A stretch of DNA of 64,000 bases. It comes from Bordetella ansorpii (lineage in GTDB: Bacteria; Pseudomonadota; Gammaproteobacteria; Burkholderiales; Burkholderiaceae_B). Positions 1-7,418 of this stretch are shown here, in pieces (position 1 is the first letter of the stretch; every line of letters starts with the position of its first letter). Location of the stretch: assembly GCF_900078705.1 (NCBI RefSeq), contig NZ_FKIF01000009.1:62001-126000 (forward strand), written 5' to 3'. A program made the translations under genes and the position numbers. Below the pieces are notes generated by a model. It worked only from the letters and a program-made list of their open reading frames with translations. It searched no databases and was not told where the DNA came from.

Positions 1-294
1 AACTCATTGGCGAAGGCGTTGAAGACAGTTAGAAAGGCGCGTGGCTTGAGTCAGGAAGCCTTCTCTGACGTGTCCAGTCGCACCTATATGAGCACCCTCG
101 AACGCGACCTCAAAAGCCCGACCCTGCATAAGCTGGCCGAGCTGTGCGAGGTGATGGACATCCACCCGCTCACGCTGCTGACGCTGGCCTATGCGGGCGA
201 CAGCCCGCACAAGGCCGACGAGCTGCTGGTGCAGGTGCGCCGGGAGCTGGAGGCGGTGTTGAAGGAACGCGACGCGGCGAAGCCGCGCGCGTGA
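1..294 (+). CDS. XRE-family transcriptional regulator (5' end outside window)
   Basis: A Cro/CI-type helix-turn-helix protein. The reading frame is already open at base 1 (N-S-L-A-K-A-L), and this stretch lines up with residues 6-12 of the complete homologue at 24148, so the start codon is probably just outside the window. The HTH covers RKARGLSQEAFSDVSSRTYM and the following LERDLKSPTLHKL. Its island 2 counterpart is nearly identical in the HTH but differs in the tail. Such proteins usually repress their own operon. Here no gene follows it before a terminator, whereas in island 2 two defence-like genes are inserted at this point. Confidence 0.85.
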   Translation, partial: NSLAKALKTVRKARGLSQEAFSDVSSRTYMSTLERDLKSPTLHKLAELCEVMDIHPLTLLTLAYAGDSPHKADELLVQVRRELEAVLKERDAAKPRA

Positions 295-323
295 CGTGGT
301 GATGTGCTGCGAACAAGCAGCAC

Positions 324-351
324 AGCGCCCCGCCGCGATGGGCGGGGCGCT
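324..351. terminator. Bidirectional terminator hairpin between XRE and DUF736
   Basis: Perfect 11-bp arms AGCGCCCCGCC and GGCGGGGCGCT with a 6-nt loop, placed between two convergent genes. The counterpart at 25645 has the same core. No clear T tract, so it may act as a structure rather than as a classical intrinsic terminator. Confidence 0.6.
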
Positions 352-358
352 GCGGCGG

Positions 359-673
359 TCACGCCGCCTGGGGCTTGGTGCGCGACCAGATCAGGTCGTG
401 CGTGCCGTCCTCGCCTTCGATCAGGCGGGCATAGATCGGAGCCGGGAACGAAGGATCGTCGAGGGTCACGGACTTGTATTCCCGCCCGGCCTCGCTGGTC
501 TTGTTCCACGCCGCGCCGATGTCGTGGCCTGCGGCCTGGAGACGGAAGTCGGGGGCGTTCTCGCTGCTGCCCTTGTCGTTGGGAAGCAGCTTGACCTTGA
601 CGTTGAGCGTCAGGGTGCGAAGCGTGCCGGTGAAGCCGTCTTTGTCTGCGGTGAAGGTGCCGATGTTGGCCAT
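359..673 (-). CDS. DUF736 family protein
   Basis: A 104-residue protein starting [20 protein letters not shown], with the family signature of a short beta-rich protein ([39 protein letters not shown]). DUF736 proteins occur almost only on plasmids and integrative elements. No biochemical role is established. The start chosen is the ATG preceded by a purine-rich site; a longer frame runs upstream but only through the conserved non-coding region. The copy at 25681 is the same length and very similar. Transcription is leftward, convergent with the XRE gene. Confidence 0.85.
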   Translation of the reverse strand: MANIGTFTADKDGFTGTLRTLTLNVKVKLLPNDKGSSENAPDFRLQAAGHDIGAAWNKTSEAGREYKSVTLDDPSFPAPIYARLIEGEDGTHDLIWSRTKPQAA

Positions 674-1500
674 GATGTTTGCTCCTTTCGGTTGAACAAG
701 GTTCGCGCCCATCGCGTCCTTGTTGTGATCCGGCCGGCGGGGGACGGGCTGGCTGCACCGCTTGCGGTCGAAACGCAGTGGAGAGCCGGGAGGCGAAAAG
801 AATTTGCTGCGCGAGGAAGCCGCCGAACGCAGTGACGAAGGCGGGGAAATTGTTTTCGCCGGACGGTTGCAGCCATGAAGCCCGAGGCGCAGCCGCGCCA
901 CCGCCAGGATTCACAACGAGACAAGGACGCCTTGGGCCGGACCGCTCCGAAAGGAGATGGGGCCGGCTCGGCATCCCCGCACGAAGGCTTCTCCGGCTCG
1001 CCCACTGACGCGGGCCAGGTCAACCACCCGACGACAGGCGAGAACGCCCCCGCCGCACCTTGCGGCGCCGCTCTTGAGGCGTGGCGTGGAAGCTCCATAG
1101 CGATGCCGGGCGGGTTGTCCGTGAACCGTCCTTCGTGACGTGATGGGCAGGAACCGCCAGCGTTGAGGACGGCACGCACCTGCACAACCTGCCGCAGCGA
1201 GCGCCAGCGTGTTCGCCAGCGCCCCGCCCATCGCGGCGGGGCGCTGGCCGGGCCGATCCGGCGCAGCCGGTTCGGCGTCATCGAGGGGCGCCAAGCATCG
1301 CGCGGCGGGGATAGCCCGCAGGACTTTCCCCTGGAGGCAAGCGAAGCACGCAGCGCCGCAGGCGCGAAGGCGTGAGGGATTGAAGCCGAATGGCCGTGAC
1401 GGCAAAGGCGGCACGGGGCGCAGCCCGAAAGCCCGGCGGCGCAGTGCGCCGACACGCCCAGGCCGTTCTATATTTTCAGGAAGCAATCGAAGACAAGCCC
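674..1500. other. Conserved non-coding region upstream of DUF736 (island 1 copy)
   Basis: No credible gene in about 830 bases. The stretch matches 25996-26690 of island 2 in long blocks although neither copy codes for protein. It holds an inverted repeat with arms GCGAAAAGAATTT (793-805) and AAATTGTTTTCGC (847-859), one mismatch, present also in island 2. It also holds a GC-rich palindrome near 1220-1245 and the 120-bp repeat listed separately. On the minus strand this is the leader of DUF736. Confidence 0.6.
1251..1370. repeat. 120-bp direct repeat, copy A
   Basis: Matches 5693-5813 at most positions, judged by eye. Both begin with the imperfect palindrome GCCGATCCGGC/GCCGGTTCGGC, pass through GGGGCGCCAAGCATCGCGCG, and end with the element GCAAGCGAAGC-rCGCAGCGC. 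The two copies flank the GNAT-ParB-DUF932 segment in the same orientation. Confidence 0.75.
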
Positions 1501-2019
1501 ATGACCCTCCAGCTCCGACACGAAACCCCGGACGACATTGCCGCCATCGAGGCCGTGACCATCGCCGCGTTCGCTGATGCACCACACACCAGCCACACCG
1601 AGCAATTCATCGTGCGCGCCTTGCGTGCCGCCAACGAACTGACGCTTTCCATCGTGGCCGAAGAACATGGGCGCGTCGTCGGTCACGTCGCGCTGTCGCC
1701 AGTAACAATCACCCATGAGCACGGGCGAAAGACCGAGGGCTGGTATAGGTTGGGGCCGATCTCCGTCCTGCCGCCAAGGCAGGGGCAAGGCATCGGTTCG
1801 CGCCTGATGGAACAGGCGCTGTCTGAACTGCGGGCTATGCAGGCCGCAGGCTGCGTGCTGCTGGGCGATCCAACGTACTACACGCGCTTTGGCTTCCAGG
1901 CCCATGCGGGCTTGCAACTGCCGGGCGTGCCGCCCGGCTATTTCATGGCGCTGGCCCTGCATGGGACAGTGCCGGAAGGCATCGCGCACTACAGCGATGC
2001 CTTCAACGCCGCCGCCTGA
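1501..2019 (+). CDS. GNAT family N-acetyltransferase
   Basis: A 172-residue acetyltransferase of the GNAT fold (YhbS-like): N-terminal TLQLRHETPDDIAAIEAVT, then the acetyl-CoA binding motif in LPPRQGQGIGSRLMEQAL, then DPTYYTRFGFQAH. It should transfer an acetyl group from acetyl-CoA to an unknown small amine or protein. The ATG at 1501 is chosen because homologous sequence begins there; an upstream in-frame ATG at 1390 would translate non-coding DNA shared with island 2. It points rightward, against the surrounding backbone, and occupies the slot held in island 2 by an unrelated membrane protein, so it is probably cargo. Confidence 0.85.
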   Translation: MTLQLRHETPDDIAAIEAVTIAAFADAPHTSHTEQFIVRALRAANELTLSIVAEEHGRVVGHVALSPVTITHEHGRKTEGWYRLGPISVLPPRQGQGIGSRLMEQALSELRAMQAAGCVLLGDPTYYTRFGFQAHAGLQLPGVPPGYFMALALHGTVPEGIAHYSDAFNAAA

Positions 2020-2104
2020 GCCAGCGCGAAGGCGGCGGCGTTCTGATTCGGCTATTGGCCTTGAACACCGGGCGCGGCCACTGTCGCACCCGGATTTCGC
2101 GTCC

Positions 2105-2137
2105 ACCGCGCCCAGGGCGGAACGGCCTGGGCGCGGT
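2105..2137. repeat. Perfect palindromic hairpin downstream of GNAT
   Basis: Arms ACCGCGCCCAGG and CCTGGGCGCGGT around a 9-nt loop. The island 2 counterpart (27521-27555) has arms CACAGCGCCCAGG and CCTGGGCGCTGTG with the same loop length; a C-G pair is replaced by A-T, a compensatory change that argues for selection on the fold. Confidence 0.65.
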
Positions 2138-2184
2138 GCTGATCGCGGTTATTCCTTCGTCTCGATGCGCCACCACACAAAGCG

Positions 2185-2212
2185 AAGCGCCCCGGTCGAG
2201 GCCGGGGCGCTT
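2185..2212 (-). terminator. ParB transcript terminator-like hairpin
   Basis: Arms AAGCGCCCCGG and CCGGGGCGCTT, 15 bases beyond the ParB stop on the minus strand. Conserved at 27602-27629. It lacks a strong T run on either side. Confidence 0.55.
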
Positions 2213-2226
2213 GCCTTCGGCGCGGG

Positions 2227-4278
2227 TCAAGCGGCCAGTGCCTCGGTGGGTTCATCCGCCATTGCCTCGGTATCCTCCGAGGCGTCCTGCTCCGGGCCTT
2301 CTTCCTGCGCGGTCTCCTGCGGGCCTTCGGCCTTGAAGATGGCGGGCATCCAGCCGGTGCCATCGGCCAGCCGCTCGGCCTCGCTGGCAATGTCGGCCTT
2401 CTTGAGCTTCGCCAGCCGGGTGATGGATTCCGGTGCAAACGCGCTCACGGCATCCAGAAGCACAGCCTTGGGAACGTGCTTGAAGTAGCCTTCTGCGGTC
2501 GGCTTCCACCATGCGGCCATGTCGAGGCCCACGGCCTGCGCCAGTTCCTTGCCGGGCTGGTGCGGCGTGGCACGGGGCGTCACCACGTCCACCGTGGAAG
2601 CCACGCACACGGCCAGCAGCCGCACCAGTTCGTCTTGCGACTTCGCCAGCAGCGCGGCAAACAGTTCGGCGCTGTCCTCCGGCAAGGCTTCCCCGGCTAC
2701 CTGTTGCAGTTCGCGCAGCGCCACGGCGGCGGGCGATTCTGGCCAGTCCGGGGCCATGCCTTCCAGCCGGTCTTGCAGTTTCAGGCTCACGCCCAGCGGC
2801 AAATCGTGCCCGTAGTGGTTTTCCTGCAAGACGGTCTGCACCATGCCATGCACCAGCGCGGCCAGCGCGACGTGCGGATGCCGGGCGACTTCGATTTGCA
2901 GCGCCGCCGTGCGGTGGGCGCTCAACCGCTGCGCCAGCCGGTCGGACAGGCTCGCGGCCTTGGGCGCGTCGTCGGCGTCCTCGTGCTCGTCGTTAGCGGC
3001 TTCGCCTTCGGTACTGCCGAAACCGCGCCGCAGCTTTTCCAGCGTGCGCAGCGCCTTCGCCTCGGCTTCGCGCAGCAGGCCGCGATGAATGACGGGCTCG
3101 CCGTTGCGGTCGATGGTGACGATGGCACCGGCCACCTCGCGCACCTCGGGGGCATAGCCTTGTAAGGCGTCCTCCGCGTCTTGCAGTTCCCCGATCACCT
3201 GATCGCGCCGCTGTTCCAGTTTCTCGGCCTTGGCCTCGTCCTCGGCGTCGCAAGCGTCCTCCAGTTCGGCGTCGATCTTTTCGAGGCGGGTTTCCAGCGA
3301 GGCCATGCGGCGGGCCTCGCGGGTGGTCGGCTCGCGGCGATGGCGCGGGGCGTTCTGGAAAGCCTGCCGTTCCTCGTAGGCCAGATGCGGCACGGCCTCC
3401 ACCCATGCCCAGCCCTCGGCGCGCACGTCCTCGGCCAGCGTTTCCAGCTTGTCGCGCACCAGCGTTTCCAGCACTGCGGTATCGGTGAGGTAGGTTCCGG
3501 CATCGCCTTCTGCGAACAGGTCGCGGCGGATGCCGCCGCCTGCCTGCCGATAGGTGTCCAGCCCGACGAAGCGCACCAGCGCGTGCGTGGCGTCGATTTC
3601 ACGCTCGGTCAGGCGCTCGCGCAGCGCGGACGGGCTGCGCTGCCATTCCGGCGCACCGTAGAACGCGGCCTCCTGCGCGGCATGGTCGTCGGTGATGGTC
3701 AAGGCCATCAACTGTTCCAGCGTCACGCCACCGGCGCGATAGTCGGCCATGAGGCGCGGCGAGACGTTCGCCAGCTTCAAGCGGCGCTGCACCACCAGCG
3801 GGGACACGCCGAAGTCGGCGGCAATGTCCTCGATGGGGCGTCCTTCCTTGACCAGCGCGGCGAAGGCCGCGAACTGGTCGGCGGGGTGCATGTTCTCGCG
3901 CTGCACGTTCTCCGCGAGGCTGACGGTGCGGGCCGAAGCATCGGCCACCAGCAGGCACGGCACTTCGTAGTCGGCGGGGATGCGCTTCTTCTTCGCCAGC
4001 AGCTTCAAGGCGGTCAGGCGGCGGTCGCCTGCGACGACTTCGTATTGCTCCCCATCGGCGGACAGGATGACGATCAGGTTTTGCAGCAGGCCGATGCGGG
4101 CAATGCTCGCGGCCAGTTCGGGGATGGACTGGCGCGGGGTCGTGCGGACGTTGCGCTTGGAGCGGCGCGGCAGCAACTGCGAGAGGGGAACCAAGATCAG
4201 GTTCTTGGTCGGGTCGGCCACTTCCAGCGGTGCGGCGGCTTCGATGGCGACGGCTTCGGTTTTGAGTACGGCGTTCAT
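2227..4278 (-). CDS. ParB/RepB/Spo0J family partition protein (element-type)
   Basis: A 683-residue ParB-like protein, much longer than chromosomal ParB (about 300). Residues 25-175 hold the ParB nuclease-like/CTPase fold and HTH: GDRRLTA (84-90), ENVQREN (123-129), and the HTH IEDIAADFGVSPLVVQRRLK (149-168). A charged, probably coiled segment rich in E, D and R lies around 320-380, followed by a long helical C-terminal part. Such large ParB proteins are standard in integrative conjugative elements, where they are thought to aid maintenance of the excised form with ParA and RepA. Transcribed leftward just after DUF932 (78 bp gap). The homologue at 27644 is highly similar, differing mostly in the acidic C-terminal tail. 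Confidence 0.85.
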   Translation of the reverse strand: MNAVLKTEAVAIEAAAPLEVADPTKNLILVPLSQLLPRRSKRNVRTTPRQSIPELAASIARIGLLQNLIVILSADGEQYEVVAGDRRLTALKLLAKKKRIPADYEVPCLLVADASARTVSLAENVQRENMHPADQFAAFAALVKEGRPIEDIAADFGVSPLVVQRRLKLANVSPRLMADYRAGGVTLEQLMALTITDDHAAQEAAFYGAPEWQRSPSALRERLTEREIDATHALVRFVGLDTYRQAGGGIRRDLFAEGDAGTYLTDTAVLETLVRDKLETLAEDVRAEGWAWVEAVPHLAYEERQAFQNAPRHRREPTTREARRMASLETRLEKIDAELEDACDAEDEAKAEKLEQRRDQVIGELQDAEDALQGYAPEVREVAGAIVTIDRNGEPVIHRGLLREAEAKALRTLEKLRRGFGSTEGEAANDEHEDADDAPKAASLSDRLAQRLSAHRTAALQIEVARHPHVALAALVHGMVQTVLQENHYGHDLPLGVSLKLQDRLEGMAPDWPESPAAVALRELQQVAGEALPEDSAELFAALLAKSQDELVRLLAVCVASTVDVVTPRATPHQPGKELAQAVGLDMAAWWKPTAEGYFKHVPKAVLLDAVSAFAPESITRLAKLKKADIASEAERLADGTGWMPAIFKAEGPQETAQEEGPEQDASEDTEAMADEPTEALAA

Positions 4279-4356
4279 GGTGATTTCTCCTAGCGGTTGG
4301 GATGCAGCAGCGAGATAAGCGGCAAGGGCTGCTGCCTGCCCCTGCCGCGTGGGGAT

Positions 4357-5181
4357 TCAGGCTTTCAACTGGCGCAGGCCATCGGCCAGCAGCCACAGGG
4401 CGCGATTCAGGCGCACGCTTTGGTCGATGCCCTGCACGGGCCGGGTGGTCTGGCGGCGGCCATTCGCGGCGCGGGCGGACAGGCCGCCTTTGGTCAAGTT
4501 CTCCTGCGTGCGGTTGAACACGCTCCACAGGTCGCGGCGGTCGTCGTCATGGCGGCGCGGCATCAGGATTTGCGATTCCGTGATGGGCGCTGGCTTGTCC
4601 TCGTCGTACTTCAACGCCAGCGCAGCGCGGGCGAACACTTCCGATTCCCCGGCGTCGAGCGTGATGGCGCGCATGGCATCGCGCGATTCCTGCACCCGGT
4701 CGAAGCCGTGCAGGACTTCGTAAGCGCCTTCGATGACGTGCCCGGCTACGTCGCCCTTGTGCGGCACGCGCACGTCGGCCACGGTGTCGCCGCAGACAAG
4801 GCCATTGCTGCAAACGAAGCGGAACATCCCGGCCAGCATCTGATAGCTGCTGGTGCCGTCATGGGAGTTCAGCAGGATGATTTCGTTGGCCTCGCGGCCG
4901 TTGATCTGGCTGGCGTGGCGCAGCCGGATCATGTGCTTGGTGTAGTCGCGGCGGTCGTCGTGGCGCACGCGGGTTTGCGTCACCATGAAAGGCTCGAAAC
5001 CTTCTCCGCGCAGTTCTTGCAGGACGGTCGCGGTGGGGATGTAGCTGTATCGCTCGGAACGGCTTTCGTGCGGGGCGTCGGCGAAGATGGACGGGGCCAC
5101 CCTGCGGATTTGGTCATCGGACAGTGGGTAATCGCTGCGCAGTGCCGGGGAGCGGGAAGCGAAACGGGATGCGAGTTGCAT
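4357..5181 (-). CDS. DUF932 domain-containing protein
   Basis: A 274-residue protein of the phage/plasmid-associated DUF932 family: MQLASRFASRSPALRSDYPL at the start, then RHASQIN, ILLNSHDGTSSYQM, FVCSNGLVCGDT and VPHKGD. The family has no proven biochemical function. It is preceded by an unusually well-conserved 310-bp leader and probably forms an operon with ParB downstream. The start is the ATG at 5181 with the purine-rich AGGAGAAAG upstream on the minus strand; the longer frame into the leader is rejected because the leader is conserved as DNA, not as protein. Confidence 0.85.
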   Translation of the reverse strand: MQLASRFASRSPALRSDYPLSDDQIRRVAPSIFADAPHESRSERYSYIPTATVLQELRGEGFEPFMVTQTRVRHDDRRDYTKHMIRLRHASQINGREANEIILLNSHDGTSSYQMLAGMFRFVCSNGLVCGDTVADVRVPHKGDVAGHVIEGAYEVLHGFDRVQESRDAMRAITLDAGESEVFARAALALKYDEDKPAPITESQILMPRRHDDDRRDLWSVFNRTQENLTKGGLSARAANGRRQTTRPVQGIDQSVRLNRALWLLADGLRQLKA

Positions 5182-5492
5182 GGTCTTTCTCCTGACAAAA
5201 AGAGGTTTGCTGTTCACACCGCACACCGGATTCCTAGATTCGGAAGCCCAGCCTTTTGGCTGTTCGGTGCGGTCGGCACGAGGAACCCGGTTGGCCCTGT
5301 TGCCACCGTCTTTCCTGAGTTCATCGCCCGCGACGGTCAGGAGCGCGCGGACGGGGGCCGTCAAGGAGTCAAGCGCAGGGTTGGTGCGGCCCGCAGGCGC
5401 AGCCGAGGACACGGCCCTGCGCGCCTTGACGGCCCCCGGCCGCGGGCTACAGTCGCGGTGAAGGTGATGAAGTCAGGGGAGACGGCTGGACA
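5182..5492 (-). promoter_or_regulatory. Highly conserved DUF932 leader with long stem-loop
   Basis: Matches 30600-30908 of island 2 with only about a dozen differences by eye, fewer than in the adjoining genes. It contains a long hairpin: outer arms GGGGGCCGTCAAGG (5353-5366) and CCTTGACGGCCCCC (5424-5437), inner arms GCGCAGGG (5373-5380) and CCCTGCGC (5415-5422). Next to it is the motif CCTTGACGGC...TGAAGG found also in the RadC leaders. Candidate structured leader RNA or protein-binding control region. Confidence 0.65.
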
Positions 5493-5833
5493 TGGCAACG
5501 GCCCCTCAACACGCCGACCGCACGGCAAGCGAAGCGCGCAGGCCCGGATCTAGGAATCCGGGCCGGAGGCGTCAGCCGAGCGGAGCGAGGGAACGATGGA
5601 AGCCCGCAGGGGCGAGACGCCGCAGGCGGCTCGATGCACAAGCTCATGCGCCAGTCATTGGGAAACAGGTTCGACAGCGATTGCCGTGGTCTGGCCGATC
5701 CGGCGCAGCCGGTTCGGCGGTCTTTGAGGGGCGCCAAGCATCGCGCGGCGGGGATAGCCCGCAGGGCTTTCCCCTGGAGGCAAGCGAAGCGCGCAGCGCA
5801 CCAGGCGCGAAGGTATCGGCAACGGGCGCAGCA
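5493..5833. repeat. Intergenic repeat block with two GCAAGCGAAGCGCGCAG elements and 120-bp repeat copy B
   Basis: No gene seen. The element occurs at 5525-5541 and 5780-5796; the 121-bp direct repeat of 1251-1370 lies at 5693-5813. Between them is a block (GCAGGCCCGGAT..ATCCGGGCCGGAGGCGTCAG..GATGGAAGCCCGCAGGGGCGAGAC) whose variants recur at 7280-7360 and 30953-31030. Arms CCCGGAT/ATCCGGG form a hairpin. Confidence 0.65.
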
Positions 5834-5871
5834 GAAAAAAAGGTGCGCCGCCCCCGCAGGGACGACGCACC
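5834..5871 (-). terminator. Rho-independent terminator of the zinc-ribbon gene
   Basis: On the minus strand: arms GGTGCG and CGCACC followed directly by a run of seven T, 19 bases beyond the stop codon of the 5890 gene. Confidence 0.8.
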
Positions 5872-5889
5872 GAAGGCTGTACGGCGCGA

Positions 5890-6282
5890 TCAGTTCGCCG
5901 CCGGCGCCGTCATCGACTGCAACTGGTCGATCACGCCGGGCTCAACGAACACGCAAGCCTGCTCGGCCGCGATCGGCACGTTGAACACCTGAGCGAACAA
6001 CGTGCGCCGCAGATGAGCCAGCCGGCCCGTCCGGTACGCCTGCTCGGGCTTCATGCGCCCGCCGGCCTGCGAGCCGCTGCGCTGCGGATCGCATTCGACC
6101 AGTGCGACAAAGCCATCGTCGGACAGCTTCTGATGCTCGGGGCACAGGCCCCAGCCGGTTGCCGTATGGCGCTCCATGCTCGCGCGCAGGCGCTTGTCCA
6201 ACAGGATGGCGCCGGTATCGAACGCTGTGCCGCAGACCAAGCAAACGTGCTGTTCGAGGGAAACGTGTGATTTGTCGTGCAT
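5890..6282 (-). CDS. Hypothetical zinc-ribbon-like protein
   Basis: A 130-residue protein not assigned to a named family here. The N-terminal third has paired metal-binding candidates: CLVCG (residues 14-18) and LCPEH with Cys and His about 30 residues later. The rest (KPEQAYRTGRLAHLRRTLFAQVFNVPIAAEQACVFVEPGVID) looks like a small alpha/beta domain. The start is the ATG at 6282; upstream frames run through the repeated leader. It is a single-gene unit with its own leader and terminator and is missing from island 2, where a four-gene cassette lies between DUF932 and RadC. Confidence 0.65.
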   Translation of the reverse strand: MHDKSHVSLEQHVCLVCGTAFDTGAILLDKRLRASMERHTATGWGLCPEHQKLSDDGFVALVECDPQRSGSQAGGRMKPEQAYRTGRLAHLRRTLFAQVFNVPIAAEQACVFVEPGVIDQLQSMTAPAAN

Positions 6283-6440
6283 GACTGTTCTCCGGTTGCA
6301 CGGGCGGAATTGCCCGGAACCGTCGCCAGCACGGCGCAGCGCAGCAGTCAGGGGTCGAAGACGGCCACGGGCCGCAAGCGTGCTGGCACGCGCCGCCCTT
6401 GACGGCGAGCACGCCGTGATACGGTGAAGGGACACAGCAA
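6283..6440 (-). promoter_or_regulatory. Shared leader module, copy 1 (zinc-ribbon gene)
   Basis: This 150-bp stretch is repeated at 7068-7220 and 35041-35190. Shared blocks are CTCCGGTTGC-ACGGGCGGAATT, GCCCGGAACCG, CAGCACGGCGCAGCGCA, AGACGGCC and CCCTTGACGGCGAGCACGCC followed by GTGATACGGTGAAGGG. The first gene downstream on the minus strand differs between copies, so the module is a reusable control region. A variant GCAAG element follows near 6478. Confidence 0.65.
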
Positions 6441-6534
6441 GACCGCCCCCAACCCGACACCACCACACCTGTTTTTGGCAAGTGCGTAGCACGCGCAGGC
6501 CCGCGAGGGCCGGAGTTGCGCCGCCGGGCGCAGC

Positions 6535-6555
6535 AAAAAGGGGGCCGAAGCCCCC
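6535..6555 (-). terminator. RadC rho-independent terminator
   Basis: Minus strand: GGGGGCTTCGGCCCCC, a perfect stem with a TTCG tetraloop, followed by five T. It lies 5 bases beyond the radC stop. The same arrangement is present at 34508-34526. Confidence 0.9.
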
Positions 6556-6560
6556 AAAGG

Positions 6561-7067
6561 TCAAAGCAGGCCGCGTTCGGCGAATGACGTGGTACGGCTT
6601 CCAGCGATAATGATGTGATCCAGCGTGCGAACGTCCACCAGCGCCAGCGCCTGCCGAAGCTGCGAGGTCATCGCCTTGTCGGCCGCGCTCGGCTCGGGGC
6701 TTCCGCTCGGATGGTTGTGCGAAACGATGACCGCCGCTGCATTGAGCCGCAGCGCCTGCTTCACCACCTCGCGCGGATGCACCTCGGCGGCGTCGATCGT
6801 GCCGTGGAACATCTCCACGTAGTCGATCAACCGATGGCGCGTGTCGAGGAACAACACCGCGAAGACTTCGTGCTCGAAGCCGGCCAGCTTGGCGCGCAGG
6901 TAGTCCTTCACCGCCTCCGGCGAAGTGAACGCCTCGCCGCGCTGCATCTTCTGTTCGATGACCTGGCGCGCGGCCTCCAGAATCTGGTCGGCGTCCGCCG
7001 GCCGATAGCGCCCACGGCCATCGCGCACCATCAGCGGAGTATCGAGAGAGAGGGAAAGTTGCGACAT
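6561..7067 (-). CDS. RadC-like JAB domain protein
   Basis: A 168-residue RadC/MPN+ (JAMM) domain protein. The metal-binding motif is visible as E95 in DAAEVHPREV, then H117-x-H119 and D130 in SHNHPSGSPEPSAAD. It lacks the N-terminal HhH region of chromosomal RadC, as is typical of the mobile-element form. Despite the name, these proteins have no confirmed DNA repair role; a zinc peptidase or nucleic-acid function is suspected. Single-gene unit with a shared leader and a strong terminator. The homologue at 34531 keeps all four metal ligands. Confidence 0.9.
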   Translation of the reverse strand: MSQLSLSLDTPLMVRDGRGRYRPADADQILEAARQVIEQKMQRGEAFTSPEAVKDYLRAKLAGFEHEVFAVLFLDTRHRLIDYVEMFHGTIDAAEVHPREVVKQALRLNAAAVIVSHNHPSGSPEPSAADKAMTSQLRQALALVDVRTLDHIIIAGSRTTSFAERGLL

Positions 7068-7418
7068 GATCGTGCTCCGGTTGCTCGGGCGGAATTGCCC
7101 GGAACCGGCGCCAGCACGGCGCAGCGCAAGCAGTCAGGGGTCGCAGACGGCCGCCAGGTCGCAAGCGCGCATGGCGCGCGCCGCCCTTGACGGCGAGAAC
7201 GCCGTGATACGGTGAAGGGAACAGCAAGACCGCCCACACCCGCCCACTGCACACAGTCGGCTTTTGGCAAGCGGAGCGCGCAGGCCCGGATCAGCGAGCC
7301 GGGCCGGAGGCGTCAGTGATGGAAGCCCGCATGGGGAGAGACTCGCGCAGCGAGGCTCGATGCGCAGCACGACAGCGCGACGGCGGCACGCCGGGACGCC
7401 CGACTTCTTCGGACAGGA
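7068..7418 (-). promoter_or_regulatory. Shared leader module, copy 2 (radC), plus GCAAGCG element
   Basis: About 350 bases without a gene. 7068-7220 repeats the leader module of 6283-6440 and is closest to the copy at 35041. The element GCAAGCGGAGCGCGCAG is at 7267-7283, followed by the block GGCGTCAGTGATGGAAGCCC and the hairpin-prone GAGACTCGCGCAGCGAGGCTC. The region ends at the 3' end of the DUF1016 gene. Confidence 0.6.

Noticed and set aside
610-1455. Several 200-280 codon frames in 600-1600 and 25900-26700
   Set aside because: Frames are not conserved as protein between the two islands although the DNA is, and composition is Arg/Pro/Ser-rich; treated as non-coding.
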